The position numbers and the translations under genes are program-made. A stretch of DNA of 64,000 nucleotides. Origin: Bacillota bacterium (GTDB lineage: Bacteria > Bacillota > Clostridia > Lachnospirales > Lachnospiraceae). Numbering within the stretch: position 1 is the first letter of the stretch; each line of letters starts with the position of its first letter. Below the pieces are notes generated by a model that saw only the letters and a list, made by a program, of their open reading frames with translations, was not told the DNA's origin and did not search any database. The DNA lies in contig JAEWCQ010000032.1 of NCBI GenBank assembly GCA_023390555.1, positions 22,511 to 86,510 on the forward strand, read 5' to 3'. Positions 44,039-54,184 of this stretch are shown here, piece by piece.

Positions 44039-45838
44039 TTATTCTTTTTCTTTTGAAGGAACTTCGATCTGGATACAGAGTTCTTCCAGCTGTTTTTCAT
44101 CTACCAGATTTGGCGCATCGGACATCAGACAGGATGCATCCTTTACTTTCGGAAATGCCATAACTTCACGAATGCTGTCCGCATGTACCATATGCATGAC
44201 CATACGATCGAGTCCGTATGCAAGGCCTGCATGCGGAGGAACACCGTATTGGAATGCATCCAGCAGGAATCCAAACTGTTCATGAGCTTTCTCTTTTGTA
44301 AAGCCCAACGCTTCAAACATTTTTTCCTGAATATCATTCTGATGAATTCGGATACTGCCGCCGCCAAGTTCTGTTCCGTTCAATACGATATCATATGCTT
44401 TCGCACGAACTGCACCGGGATCACTGTCAATCTTGCTCCAATCCTCTTCCATTGGCATGGTAAACGGATGGTGCATTGCCATGAAGCGGTTCTCTTCCTC
44501 CGACCACTCCAATAGCGGGAATTCAGTCACCCATAAGAAATGATACTGATCCGGATTCAACAGTTCCAGCTGCTTTGCCAGTTCCAGCCGAAGTGCGCCA
44601 AGCACGTCCCAGACCGTCTTATTTCTGTCTGCTGCAAACAGAAGCAAATCGCCGTTTTCGCCGCTCATTGCCTTTACAAGTGCTGCCAGTTCTTCTTCTG
44701 TCATAAATTTGGCAAAGGAAGATTTTATGGTACCGTCTTCCCCAATGCAGAGGTAAGCGAGTCCCTTTGCTCCATAACCCCTTGCAAATTCCACAAGTTT
44801 ATCGATCTTCTTGCGGGGCATATCACCCTGTCCTTTTACATTGATACCACGGACAGAACCACCATTTTCCAATGCACCAGTGAATACGGAGAATCCACAG
44901 GCCTTTACAACCTCAGAGACGTCCACAAGCTCCATTCCAAAACGGGTATCCGGCTTATCCGAACCGAAACGGTCCATTGCTTCCTGCCACGGCATTCTCG
45001 GTATCGGCAGCTGCACATCGATACCGATGGCCTCTTTGAATACATATTTCAAAAGACGTTCGTTGACATCTAATACATCATCTATATCCACAAAGGACAA
45101 TTCCATATCCAGCTGCGTGAATTCCGGCTGACGGTCTGCCCTTAAATCCTCATCACGGAAGCATTTTGCCACCTGAAAATACCGGTCATAACCGGAGCAC
45201 ATCAGAAGCTGTTTAAACAGCTGCGGAGACTGCGGCAATGCATAAAAGCTGCCCGGATGCACACGGCTTGGGACAAGGTAATCTCTTGCTCCCTCCGGTG
45301 TGGATTTACAGAGGATTGGTGTCTCAATCTCTAAGAATCCTTCTTTTTCCATAAAGGAGCGAACCAGCATCGTCACCTTGCTTCTCATCATCAGATTCCG
45401 CTGGATATCCGGTCTGCGCAAATCCAGATAACGGTATTTGAGACGAATTTCTTCTTTTGTCAGACTGTTTTCTTCGATTGGGAACGGCGGCGTATCTGCT
45501 TCCGCTAAAACCCGAAGCTCGGTCGCAACCACTTCAATATCGCCCGTTGCCAGATTCTCATTTACGGCACCGGAACGCTTCACAATCTGTCCGACGACAG
45601 CAATTACAAACTCGCTTCTTAAGGTTCCTGCTTTTGCAAATCCCTCAGCGCCGACACTGTTTTCGTCAAATACAATCTGAAGAATACCGGAACGGTCTCT
45701 TAAATCTATAAAAATCAGACTTCCCAGATTTCTTCTTTTCTGTACCCAGCCCATCACGGTAACTGTCTCTCCAATATTCTGACTGGAAACTTCCGTACAG
45801 CGGTGTGTACGTTTCATTCCCTTCATGGATTCTCCCAT
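44039..45838 (-). CDS. aspS: Aspartyl-tRNA synthetase
   Basis: Class II synthetase of bacterial type, 599 aa. OB-fold anticodon-binding N-terminus, motif 2 (FRDEDLRADRQPEF), GAD insertion and motif 3 (GLAYGLDRMVMHM) are visible. AGGAGG precedes the ATG. It ends the rel-MBL-hemZ-hisS-aspS cluster. The bacterial-type architecture is compatible with either discriminating or non-discriminating charging. Confidence 0.96.
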   Translation of the reverse strand: MGESMKGMKRTHRCTEVSSQNIGETVTVMGWVQKRRNLGSLIFIDLRDRSGILQIVFDENSVGAEGFAKAGTLRSEFVIAVVGQIVKRSGAVNENLATGDIEVVATELRVLAEADTPPFPIEENSLTKEEIRLKYRYLDLRRPDIQRNLMMRSKVTMLVRSFMEKEGFLEIETPILCKSTPEGARDYLVPSRVHPGSFYALPQSPQLFKQLLMCSGYDRYFQVAKCFRDEDLRADRQPEFTQLDMELSFVDIDDVLDVNERLLKYVFKEAIGIDVQLPIPRMPWQEAMDRFGSDKPDTRFGMELVDVSEVVKACGFSVFTGALENGGSVRGINVKGQGDMPRKKIDKLVEFARGYGAKGLAYLCIGEDGTIKSSFAKFMTEEELAALVKAMSGENGDLLLFAADRNKTVWDVLGALRLELAKQLELLNPDQYHFLWVTEFPLLEWSEEENRFMAMHHPFTMPMEEDWSKIDSDPGAVRAKAYDIVLNGTELGGGSIRIHQNDIQEKMFEALGFTKEKAHEQFGFLLDAFQYGVPPHAGLAYGLDRMVMHMVHADSIREVMAFPKVKDASCLMSDAPNLVDEKQLEELCIQIEVPSKEKE

Positions 45839-45877
45839 TTTCTTTTCCTCCTGTTATCCATCCCTGTATCAAATCTC

Positions 45878-47134
45878 TCAATGATTGAAAAACTCCTCGA
45901 ACTCCTCATAACCTTCCGCGGTCAGTTTCTCTTTCTGGAATTTCTTATTTTTATTCATGCGGGCAACCAGTACCTGTTTTCCGGCTTTTCTCTCTTCCTG
46001 TGCTTTCGCAATCACCTGACAGAGCTTATCTGCCGGGAAACCTTTTTCAATCAGATAGGCCGTCTTCTTTGGCTGCTCCGGAATCTTGAAATTACTTTCC
46101 ATTAACAGCAGAATGATTCTTTCAAACCCGATGGAAAAGCCGCATGCCGGTACATCGTTCCCGGTAAATTTGCCGATCATTTTATCATAACGACCGCCGC
46201 CGCCGCAGCTTCCGCCGAATTCCGGCATGGCGATTTCAAATATGGTTCCGGTATAGTATCCCATTCCACGGACAAGGGTCGGGTCGAATACCATTTTAAA
46301 ATCAGCCGCTTTGGTCGCTTCCACACTGGTTACGATCTCGAGCAGGCTCTGCTTTACTTCTTCTTCCAGACAACCTGCCTGACTCAACGTATCACACAGG
46401 GTTGCGATCTGGTTCTCTGCTCCGTTCACCAGTTCAAAAAGTCCGAGATATTTCGCAATCGAACTCTTTTCAAATCCGGATTCCTCCAACTCCTTTGCAA
46501 CGCCTTCCGTTCCGATCTTATCCATTTTGTCCAGAATGATAAAGACCGTATCATAAGACTCTTCCGGAAATCCGCTGTAAGCAGCCATTGCTCTTAAAAT
46601 CCGTCTTTCGTTAATACGAATCTCAAAATTGTGAAAATCCAGTTTCCCAAGTGTCGTTGTTGTTGCGAGAATCAGTTCAATTTCTGCTAAATTACTCGGT
46701 TCACCCAGAATATCAATATCACACTGCATGAACTGGCGATAGCGCCCGCGCTGCGGTCGGTCTGCTCTCCACACGTTTCCCATCTGGAGTGCCTTAAAAG
46801 GAGACGGCAGCTGGTTGGCATTGTTCGAATAAAATCTTGCCAGCGGAACGGTGAGGTCATAACGAAGTCCGTTGTCTACAAGATCTGCTTCACTTTTCGC
46901 TTCCTCCAATTTTAACTTTTCGCCCCTCTTTAATACTTTAAAGATCAGTTTTTCATTTTCTCCACCCTGTTTGTTACTTAAATTTGCAATATTTTCCATA
47001 CAAGGTGTCTCAATCGGAGTAAAGCCGAAGCTGCGGTAAGTTTCTTTGATGATGTTCTGCACATAATCCCTCACCTGCATTTCCTCCGGTAGAATATCCT
47101 TCATTCCTGTGACAGGCTTTTTTACTAATGCCAT
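45878..47134 (-). CDS. hisS: Histidyl-tRNA synthetase
   Basis: 418 aa class II enzyme. Motif 2 (WRADRPQRGRYRQF), the histidine loops (GMGYYTGTIFEI) and motif 3 (ACGFSIGFERI) are present, followed by an anticodon-binding C-terminus. It overlaps hemZ by 10 nt and precedes aspS by 39 nt. Confidence 0.96.
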   Translation of the reverse strand: MALVKKPVTGMKDILPEEMQVRDYVQNIIKETYRSFGFTPIETPCMENIANLSNKQGGENEKLIFKVLKRGEKLKLEEAKSEADLVDNGLRYDLTVPLARFYSNNANQLPSPFKALQMGNVWRADRPQRGRYRQFMQCDIDILGEPSNLAEIELILATTTTLGKLDFHNFEIRINERRILRAMAAYSGFPEESYDTVFIILDKMDKIGTEGVAKELEESGFEKSSIAKYLGLFELVNGAENQIATLCDTLSQAGCLEEEVKQSLLEIVTSVEATKAADFKMVFDPTLVRGMGYYTGTIFEIAMPEFGGSCGGGGRYDKMIGKFTGNDVPACGFSIGFERIILLLMESNFKIPEQPKKTAYLIEKGFPADKLCQVIAKAQEERKAGKQVLVARMNKNKKFQKEKLTAEGYEEFEEFFNH

Positions 47135-48603
47135 GAAATTTCCTCCATTTTCCGAATCTTTCTGTTTATCATTTCATCTGTCCGCTCCAGATAGTTGTGA
47201 ATATCTTTTACATTTTCCACACGCTCCATACGGGTCGCATCTGCAAATACGAACTTGGTCGTTGCACCCGCACCAAGTGCCATTATAGTCTGTTTTTCTT
47301 CCATTATCAAGATATTATAGACTCCTGCCCTGCCCGGTCTGGCATAGCCGACGTTTTCAAAATTACCGGCCATATTTTTCTGACGATACAGATAGTAAGG
47401 CTCCAGGCCCATCTCACCTGCAATCTTTGCGGTCAGGTCAATATGATCCTTTGTATTGACAATCTTATAGTCCCTATAATCTTCCTGAAACATCCGAAGC
47501 CGTGCAGCACGCTTAATTGCCAGAGAATGCACCGTAATACTGTCAGGGTCCAATTTCCGCAACCGTTCCATCGTATTTCGCACATCTTCGAGCGTCTCCT
47601 GCGGAAGTCCGACGATCAGATCCATGTTGATGTTGGTAAAACCAAGCTCTCTGGCAAGGAAAAAGCTCTCCACGGTCTGTTCTACCGTATGCTGTCTGCC
47701 GATCAGATCCAGCGTCTCCTGCTTCATTGTCTGCGGATTGATCGATATCCGGTCAATCCCATGCCAACGCAGCACCTTGAGCTTATCCGCTGTAATACTG
47801 TCCGGTCTTCCGGCCTCCACTGTAAATTCCACCAGATGTGAAAGATCAAAACTGCATTTAATTTTTCGTATCAGCCTGTCCAATTGGCTGGCTGTCAGTG
47901 TTGTTGGTGTTCCGCCTCCGATATAGATGGTATTTAATTTTTTGTGGGCAAATTTCACTGCGGTAAAATCAATTTCCTTTTCCAGTGCAGTCAGATAATC
48001 ATCCATCCGACTCTTCCAGATTCCCCATGGGTAGGAAGTGAATGAACAATAAAGACAGGTACTCGGACAGAATGGAATTCCGATATAAAGGCTGTATCCG
48101 TTTTCATAATCCAGCTTCCGCAGCAATTCCAGTTCCCGCTTTGCAATCGCAATGCTCAAATCCGTCTTTTCATCGGATACGTCATAGGTCTCGTGCATAT
48201 ACCGGGCGATTTCCTGTTCTGTTTTTCCCTCTTCCAGAAGCATCATCGGAATCTTGGTCGGACGGATTCCGGTCAAATTGCCCCAGGGAAGTTTTTGCCC
48301 CGTATGTTCGGAAAGCATCCGGTACAATGCACGTTTTAATTCATTTTTTGTCTCTTTGCGGTCTTCATAGTCAACCGGAATCCGGGCTGCTGCGACCTGT
48401 GACAATTCCGCATCGTCCTTCAGCTGATAAAATACAAACGCAATCTCCGATTCACCATAAGACACCTCCATATGATAATCGGCACGCTCTGCCGTTTCCT
48501 TCTCCCTGTCCGATACATAGACTTCCTCGGAGGGATAAAATGCTTTGATCAGCGAATGGATGTCGTATTCGAACCCCGGCTGGTTTAATTTTACTGTTAT
48601 CAT
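47125..48603 (-). CDS. hemZ: Oxygen-independent coproporphyrinogen oxidase-like protein HemZ
   Basis: 492 aa radical-SAM protein. The [4Fe-4S] cysteines are C179, C183 and C186 in PFCPSTCLYCSF, with an N-terminal region particular to HemZ and the radical-SAM barrel behind. In this position in Clostridia it is normally annotated HemZ. Actual porphyrin activity is not proven, since no other heme genes are in the window. Confidence 0.9.
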   Translation of the reverse strand: MITVKLNQPGFEYDIHSLIKAFYPSEEVYVSDREKETAERADYHMEVSYGESEIAFVFYQLKDDAELSQVAAARIPVDYEDRKETKNELKRALYRMLSEHTGQKLPWGNLTGIRPTKIPMMLLEEGKTEQEIARYMHETYDVSDEKTDLSIAIAKRELELLRKLDYENGYSLYIGIPFCPSTCLYCSFTSYPWGIWKSRMDDYLTALEKEIDFTAVKFAHKKLNTIYIGGGTPTTLTASQLDRLIRKIKCSFDLSHLVEFTVEAGRPDSITADKLKVLRWHGIDRISINPQTMKQETLDLIGRQHTVEQTVESFFLARELGFTNINMDLIVGLPQETLEDVRNTMERLRKLDPDSITVHSLAIKRAARLRMFQEDYRDYKIVNTKDHIDLTAKIAGEMGLEPYYLYRQKNMAGNFENVGYARPGRAGVYNILIMEEKQTIMALGAGATTKFVFADATRMERVENVKDIHNYLERTDEMINRKIRKMEEISWH

Positions 48604-48612
48604 GTTTTTATC

Positions 48613-49251
48613 CTATAAATACGGGTTGTTGGCCCGCTCATTTCCGATTGTGGTTATTTCCTCATGCCCCGGATATACTTTGATAAAATCCGGCAGTACC
48701 ATCAGCTTCTGACGAATGGAACGGATCAGTGTGGATGCGCTGCCGCCCGGGAAATCGGATCTTCCCACAGACTCGCAGAATAACGTATCACCACTGAACA
48801 GCACCATCACATCCGGCAGATAATAGCAGGCACCGCCCGCTGTATGCCCCGGTGTGTGCAGAACACGGATTTTAAATCCCGCCAGCTCAATTTCTTCCTC
48901 ATCTTTGAAATAATAATCGGCGTGATACACTGCCGGATGTCCGAACATCGCTCCCGAAAGATTCACGCGCGGATTCTCCAGCGTTTCCTGCTCTGCTTCC
49001 TGCGCGTAAACGGAAACCCCATATTTTTTCTTCAATTCTTCCGCAGCCCCCGCATGATCGAAATGTCCGTGTGTCAAAAGAATTGCGGCCGGCTTGATTC
49101 CAAGCTTTTCCACCTGTTTTTCCAGTGTATCTGCCTGATCGCCGGGATCTATAATCAGTGCCTCTTTTGTCTGTTGATTGATGGCAAAGTAGCAGTTTGT
49201 AGAAACCGGTCCTACCCTATACTGCTTCACCGTAATGTCCATGTCCGTCAT
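48613..49251 (-). CDS. MBL-fold metallo-hydrolase
   Basis: 212 aa. The metal motif H61-x-H63-x-D65-H66 (LLTHGHFDHAGA) and later His/Asp ligands (HTPGHTAGG, FSGDTLF, YPGHEE) are intact. It resembles the glyoxalase-II-like/YqgX group found between rel and hemZ. The substrate is unknown. Confidence 0.93.
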   Translation of the reverse strand: MTDMDITVKQYRVGPVSTNCYFAINQQTKEALIIDPGDQADTLEKQVEKLGIKPAAILLTHGHFDHAGAAEELKKKYGVSVYAQEAEQETLENPRVNLSGAMFGHPAVYHADYYFKDEEEIELAGFKIRVLHTPGHTAGGACYYLPDVMVLFSGDTLFCESVGRSDFPGGSASTLIRSIRQKLMVLPDFIKVYPGHEEITTIGNERANNPYL

Positions 49252-49266
49252 AAATTCTCCTTTTTA

Positions 49267-51582
49267 TCAGCCTGTCGTACGTTCGATGTCAATGACGCTT
49301 TCGACCTGACGTACTTTTTCAACCAGGCTGGTCAGTTGTTCCTTTCCTTTGATTGCAAACGCAATAGATATCGTTGCGATTCCCTGCTTGCTTGTTTTGG
49401 AATTGATGGAATTAATATCGATTTCACGCTCCGTAAAGATTCTCGTAATATCGACGAGAAGTCCGGTACGATTGTTTCCATATATCTTAATTTCGGCAAG
49501 GTAAAGGCCGTTGCTACCCTCTTCTGCCCCCTGCTGCCATTCAGCATCAATCAATCTGACACGATCGATATCCGACAGATTGATGATATTGATACAGTCC
49601 GTACGATGGACGGATACGCCACGGCCCCTTGTCACAAAACCTACAATCTCATCTCCCGGTACAGGACTGCAGCATTTGGAGAAATGTACCGCAACATCAT
49701 ACAGCCCTTTTACGATGATTCCGCTTCTGGAACGAACCGGAACCTTATCCCGGTTTTCAGAAGCGACACTCTCGAGTACCTGTTCATCTGTCAGTTGAAT
49801 CGGATGATCTTTATGGTATTCATCCAACATTTTATTAATGATCTGTCCTTCTTTTAATCCGCCGTGCCCCACAGTCGCAAGCGCTGCATTCCAATCATGA
49901 AAGCCATATTTGTGCAGTACCTTCTGCTGGTACTCCGGCTTATTGATATCGGACAGATTGATGCTTTTTGTCTTGCAGTACTGAGCCAGCAATTCTTTTC
50001 CCTTGGCAATGTTCTCTTCCTTCAGTTCACTACGGAACCACTGGTTGATCTTGTTCTTTGCCTGTGTGCTTTTTACGAGGTTCAGCCAGTCTCTGCTCGG
50101 TCCCTTGGAATTCTGGGAAGTAAGAACCTCGATGCGGTCTCCGTTTTGTATCTCATAATCAATCGGAACCAGTTTCCCATTCACTTTCGCTCCGATCATT
50201 TTATTGCCTACCGCAGAGTGGATCGCATAGGCAAAATCCACTGGAGTGGAACCATTCGGCAGGTTCTTCACATCTCCGGACGGTGTGAAGCAGAATACCG
50301 CATCCGAAAACAGGTCCAGGTCACTTTTTAACAGGCTCATAAATTCCCGGTTGTCGGACATGTCCTTCTGCCACTCTAAAATCTGGCGCAGCCAGCTTAA
50401 CTTTTCTTCTTCAGACTGTGTCGTTGCAACCGCACTGCCGCCGCTGTTGCTCGCTTCCTTGTATTTCCAATGCGCTGCGATACCGAATTCTGCCGTACGG
50501 TGCATTTCAAACGTGCGGATCTGAATCTCAAACGGCTGACCGGTCGGCCCGATCAGTGTGGTGTGCAGGGACTGGTACATGTTCGGTTTCGGCATGGCAA
50601 TATAATCTTTGAACCGCCCCGGAATCGGCTTATACATCTCATGAATGACACCGAGTGCCGCATAGCAGTCTTTTACGGAATCCACCAGAATACGGATGGC
50701 AAACAGATCATAAATCTGATCAATGGTCTTATCCTGATTGACCATCTTTTTATAGATCGAAAAAAAGTGTTTTGCACGGCCGGCCACATCCACTTTGATA
50801 CCGGCATTTTCCATATGTGTTCGCACTTCTTCCACCAGTTCCTGTACATAGTCGTCACGCACGCTTTTGCGCAGGGCAACCTTCTCGACCAGTTCATAGT
50901 AGGCTTCCGGCTCCAGATATTTGAGCGAAAGGTCATCCAGCTCGATCTTAATTTTTGAAATACCAAGCCTCTGTGCAATCGGCGCATAGATATCCATGGT
51001 TTCTCTTGCTTTTTCTTTCTGCTTTTCCGGTTTCATGTATTTCAAAGTCCGCATATTGTGCAGACGATCCGCAAGCTTAATCAGGATCACACGGATATCC
51101 TTTGCCATTGCAAGAAACATCTTTCGAAGGTTCTCCGCCTGCACCTCAACTTTATCCGCGTCATAAGAAAGCTGTCCCAGTTTGGTGACACCATCCACAA
51201 GCAGCGCAATTTCCTCTGAAAATTCCTCGGATATCTCCTCTACTGTCATAACCGTATCTTCTACAACATCGTGCAGAAGACCAGCCACGATCGTCTCCTT
51301 ATCCAGTTCCAGCTCCGCCAGTATGATGGCAACGCATAACGGATGAATAATATAGGCCTCACCGGACTTACGCACCTGTCCCTCGTGGGCCTCATAAGCT
51401 ATTTTGTACGCTTTCTCAATCAGCGATATGTCTGCGGATGGGTGGTATTTACGTACGCTGGCGATCAATTCCTCATATAAACTCTCCGGACTAACGAATT
51501 CTTTCATAGTCTTAATATTATCGGTCTTGGAAACAACCCTTTTTTCCATTTCTTCAATTGCTTCTACTGATATATCTGCCAT
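49267..51582 (-). CDS. relA: Bifunctional (p)ppGpp synthetase/hydrolase
   Basis: 771 aa from MADISVEAIEE; an upstream TTG start at 51594 is less likely. The N-terminal hydrolase keeps HD (LLHDVVEDT), the synthetase domain has YKPIPGRFKDYIAMPKPN, and TGS and a C-terminal ACT domain follow. Both catalytic halves look intact, so the protein should make and destroy (p)ppGpp. It heads the hemZ-hisS-aspS cluster. Confidence 0.95.
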   Translation of the reverse strand: MADISVEAIEEMEKRVVSKTDNIKTMKEFVSPESLYEELIASVRKYHPSADISLIEKAYKIAYEAHEGQVRKSGEAYIIHPLCVAIILAELELDKETIVAGLLHDVVEDTVMTVEEISEEFSEEIALLVDGVTKLGQLSYDADKVEVQAENLRKMFLAMAKDIRVILIKLADRLHNMRTLKYMKPEKQKEKARETMDIYAPIAQRLGISKIKIELDDLSLKYLEPEAYYELVEKVALRKSVRDDYVQELVEEVRTHMENAGIKVDVAGRAKHFFSIYKKMVNQDKTIDQIYDLFAIRILVDSVKDCYAALGVIHEMYKPIPGRFKDYIAMPKPNMYQSLHTTLIGPTGQPFEIQIRTFEMHRTAEFGIAAHWKYKEASNSGGSAVATTQSEEEKLSWLRQILEWQKDMSDNREFMSLLKSDLDLFSDAVFCFTPSGDVKNLPNGSTPVDFAYAIHSAVGNKMIGAKVNGKLVPIDYEIQNGDRIEVLTSQNSKGPSRDWLNLVKSTQAKNKINQWFRSELKEENIAKGKELLAQYCKTKSINLSDINKPEYQQKVLHKYGFHDWNAALATVGHGGLKEGQIINKMLDEYHKDHPIQLTDEQVLESVASENRDKVPVRSRSGIIVKGLYDVAVHFSKCCSPVPGDEIVGFVTRGRGVSVHRTDCINIINLSDIDRVRLIDAEWQQGAEEGSNGLYLAEIKIYGNNRTGLLVDITRIFTEREIDINSINSKTSKQGIATISIAFAIKGKEQLTSLVEKVRQVESVIDIERTTG

Positions 51583-51691
51583 AAGACTCACCAACTTTTC
51601 CCGAATTTGTACGAATTTCCTCTAGTTTTTCTATAATTTATCATTATAATAAATAATAGCTGAAATTGCAAATAGGAAAGGAGATAAATTC

Positions 51692-52087
51692 ATGGCAAAT
51701 CCAGTTATTCTTTTTTACAATTTAGACAATGAAAAAGGCAGAAAGTTAAAACTCATCTGCCTGAAACATAAAATCAAGATTAAAGTTATCGAAAAAGCCC
51801 AGTATAGTTCAGCTATTGGGGCACTCGCAGGACTTTCTGATCTTCCGGTTCCGGTCACACCGCAAGACGTGCCGGAAACGGATTTTTCGGACGAAATGAT
51901 CGTATTCCATAACTTTGACAACCGCCTGCTCAACACATTCCTGCTTGAGTTTAAGAAAAACAGTCTTCCGCGTGTAGATTTGAAAGCTGTGCTGACTGAG
52001 CACAACAGGACCTGGAACTCTTATCATCTGCACAATGAGCTTTCTACAGAGCATGAGGCGATGACAGCCCGCGTCAAAGAACGCTGA
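51692..52087 (+). CDS. DUF3783 family protein
   Basis: 131 aa hypothetical of the DUF3783 kind (NPVILFYNLDNEKGRKLKLI, IVFHNFDNRLLNTFLLEFKK). No known activity. AAAGGAG precedes the ATG. It is divergent from rel and overlaps the epimerase gene tail-to-tail by 14 nt. Confidence 0.8.
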   Translation: MANPVILFYNLDNEKGRKLKLICLKHKIKIKVIEKAQYSSAIGALAGLSDLPVPVTPQDVPETDFSDEMIVFHNFDNRLLNTFLLEFKKNSLPRVDLKAVLTEHNRTWNSYHLHNELSTEHEAMTARVKER

Positions 52088-52952
52088 TCGTATAGCTGCC
52101 TGAAAAGGTTTTCTTTGCGTCCAGTTCATTGCCCCATTCACGCTCGGTCCATGTTCCGTGGAAGTCCGCACGGTCGCAGCGTCCGTACCATGGTTCGATT
52201 GCTGCATATGGTGCATCTTTGCCTTCTGCGGACCAGAGACCAAAGAGCGGTGCGTCAAAGGATACCGTCAGGTAGTCTCTTCCGGATGGATCATATAACG
52301 ACACTTTCTGGGTCTGATGGCCAGCCACAATGTAGGCACCGCCGTCAAAAAACTCCGGTGTGAATTCCGCTTTGCCGTCTGCCAGATGCAGTACCTTTTC
52401 CTCCGGCAGCATCAGACCGGACACAAGGTCGATTCCCGTATAGGTGATATCTTCGTCTGTATGAAAGTGATATCCATAGCCACGCTTGTCCGTCTCTCCG
52501 TGAATCGGACAAGTGAAGCACGGATGTCCGCCGCAGGAAAAATACAGTTTCTCATCGGACGGATTTGCAACGTTCCATGTCACTTTCAGATCACGATCTG
52601 TTAAGGCATAGTTCAGTTCCAGCCCAAAGGCAAACGGATATTTTTCGAATGTCTCTTCATTTGAATTCAGATAAAAGCTGATTTCGCTTTCGCTCTTTTT
52701 CTCTGCCATCCACTCCATATCTCTTGCAAATCCATGCTGAGACATCGCATAATCCCTGCCATCATAACTGTATTTCCCATCTTTTAAGCTTCCTACGATC
52801 GGAAACAGATTTGGAGATGTCCGTTTATAGTATTCCGGATCGGCACACCACATATAATCCAGGCCGGTCAGCTTGTCCTGCATGGATTTCAACTCTGCTC
52901 CCAGGGACTCCACTTCTACTTTCATCGTTTCATTTTCAATGACATAGCGCAT
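52074..52952 (-). CDS. Aldose 1-epimerase family protein
   Basis: 292 aa beta-sandwich protein similar to galactose mutarotases (SLGAELKSMQDKLTG, FPIVGSLKDGKYSYDG, FSCGGHPCFTCP). It probably equilibrates sugar anomers, or hexose-6-phosphates for the YeaD-like subset. It overlaps the peptidase-like gene upstream by 17 nt. The substrate is unknown. Confidence 0.88.
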   Translation of the reverse strand: MRYVIENETMKVEVESLGAELKSMQDKLTGLDYMWCADPEYYKRTSPNLFPIVGSLKDGKYSYDGRDYAMSQHGFARDMEWMAEKKSESEISFYLNSNEETFEKYPFAFGLELNYALTDRDLKVTWNVANPSDEKLYFSCGGHPCFTCPIHGETDKRGYGYHFHTDEDITYTGIDLVSGLMLPEEKVLHLADGKAEFTPEFFDGGAYIVAGHQTQKVSLYDPSGRDYLTVSFDAPLFGLWSAEGKDAPYAAIEPWYGRCDRADFHGTWTEREWGNELDAKKTFSGSYTISVL

Positions 52953-53478
52953 ATTGCATTAACCTCTTTTCTCGTTGTTTATAGTCCGGCATCACACTTT
53001 CCAGCACCCGGTAGAACCCGCTTCCGTGATTCGCCTCCACCAGATGGGCAAGTTCATGTGCAATCACATACTCCGCACATTCGTCCGGCAATTCTGCCAG
53101 TATCTTATTCAGGGTAACAATTTTTTTTATGGTTTGACAGCTGCCATAGCGTCCCACCATTTTACGGAACCGCAATTGGGGATAGGGGATCTGATACATC
53201 TGAAAGCGCGGAAAAATCCGCGCTGTCATATCAAACAGATCCTGTTCTTTTTCAGCTGTCCAAATCTGCTCATCTACATGGATGTATCGTTTTTCCCTCT
53301 GTGCGGAAAGCTTTTTCTCAATCCAGTCCATGTGGCTTTCCACAAATCCGTGCACCTGCCTGATGCTGCCGCCAAACGGCATGGTTACCATGACAGTCCC
53401 ATCTTTTTGAATGCGGATCGTAATATTTTTGACTTTCTTTTTTACAAGTTCATATGTAATACTCCCACACTGCGGCAT
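52936..53478 (-). CDS. YgjP-like metal-dependent hydrolase (SprT/M48-type fold)
   Basis: 180 aa starting MPQCGSITYEL (GAGAGGA upstream). The zinc motif HELAHLVEANHG matches HExxH...H, and LNKILAELPDECAEYVIAHEL is typical of the YgjP/DUF45 family. The function is not established. Confidence 0.87.
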   Translation of the reverse strand: MPQCGSITYELVKKKVKNITIRIQKDGTVMVTMPFGGSIRQVHGFVESHMDWIEKKLSAQREKRYIHVDEQIWTAEKEQDLFDMTARIFPRFQMYQIPYPQLRFRKMVGRYGSCQTIKKIVTLNKILAELPDECAEYVIAHELAHLVEANHGSGFYRVLESVMPDYKQREKRLMQYALCH

Positions 53479-53554
53479 CTTTTTTCCTCTCGTACCCAAA
53501 CTCCGTGTCCGTACCTTTTACCGTTTCAATCCTGCTTATTATACTCTTTTTCTC

Positions 53555-53989
53555 CTATTCTGTCACCTCTGCTTTTGCCAAGGCATCGTTAATCGCATTC
53601 AGCAATACCATGGAAGTATACTGATTATCATCCTCGTATGTGATATTGTCGGTTGACTGTGTCTCATAAATCTGATCGGTGAGGTTCTTCAGTGCCGGCT
53701 CCATCAGTGGATACATGGTTGCCACCGTGTCATCCAGATTGACCAGCGAAATGGAATTGATATGGTTTTCATCCACTACGACCTCCACATCAACCGTATT
53801 GTCATTAAATGCTATGGAGGAGGTATATACTCCTGCCACATATTTCATTGTTTCTTTCGTCTCATCATTCTTATCTGGAAGAAACATAAATACCAGCAGC
53901 AGAACCAGTAGTATTCCCAGAACTACAAAGACGACCGTATAGATCAATTCTTTCATATGAAGAACTACAATTTTTGTTTTTGAACTCAT
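53555..53989 (-). CDS. Membrane-anchored FMN-binding-like protein
   Basis: 144 aa: one N-terminal membrane helix (LIYTVVFVVLGILLVLLLVF) then a small beta/alpha domain (AGVYTSSIAFNDNTVDVEVV, HINSISLV, YTSMVLLNAINDALAKA) like FMN-binding domains. The SGATxTS flavin-attachment motif of RnfG/NqrC is replaced by DDNQYTSM, so flavin attachment is doubtful. Monocistronic. Confidence 0.55.
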   Translation of the reverse strand: MSSKTKIVVLHMKELIYTVVFVVLGILLVLLLVFMFLPDKNDETKETMKYVAGVYTSSIAFNDNTVDVEVVVDENHINSISLVNLDDTVATMYPLMEPALKNLTDQIYETQSTDNITYEDDNQYTSMVLLNAINDALAKAEVTE

Positions 53990-54111
53990 GGAATCCTCCC
54001 ACCATCGTTTACTTTATCCTATGATATGCAGTTTTACATTATGCTAAGATTTACAGATTTACGGCTGCAAAAAAACTTTATTTATTTTTGATTATTGTAA
54101 ACTATTTTATA

Positions 54112-54140
54112 TTGACGTTTGTTAATCGGTCGGTTATACT
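54112..54140 (+). promoter_or_regulatory. Promoter of the ArsR-like gene
   Basis: TTGACG, 17 bases, TATACT, about 45 nt before the ATG. Confidence 0.7.
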
Positions 54141-54184
54141 AACTTTGATTTATTGTTTATTTTGAATAGAAAGAGGGGCTTTTT

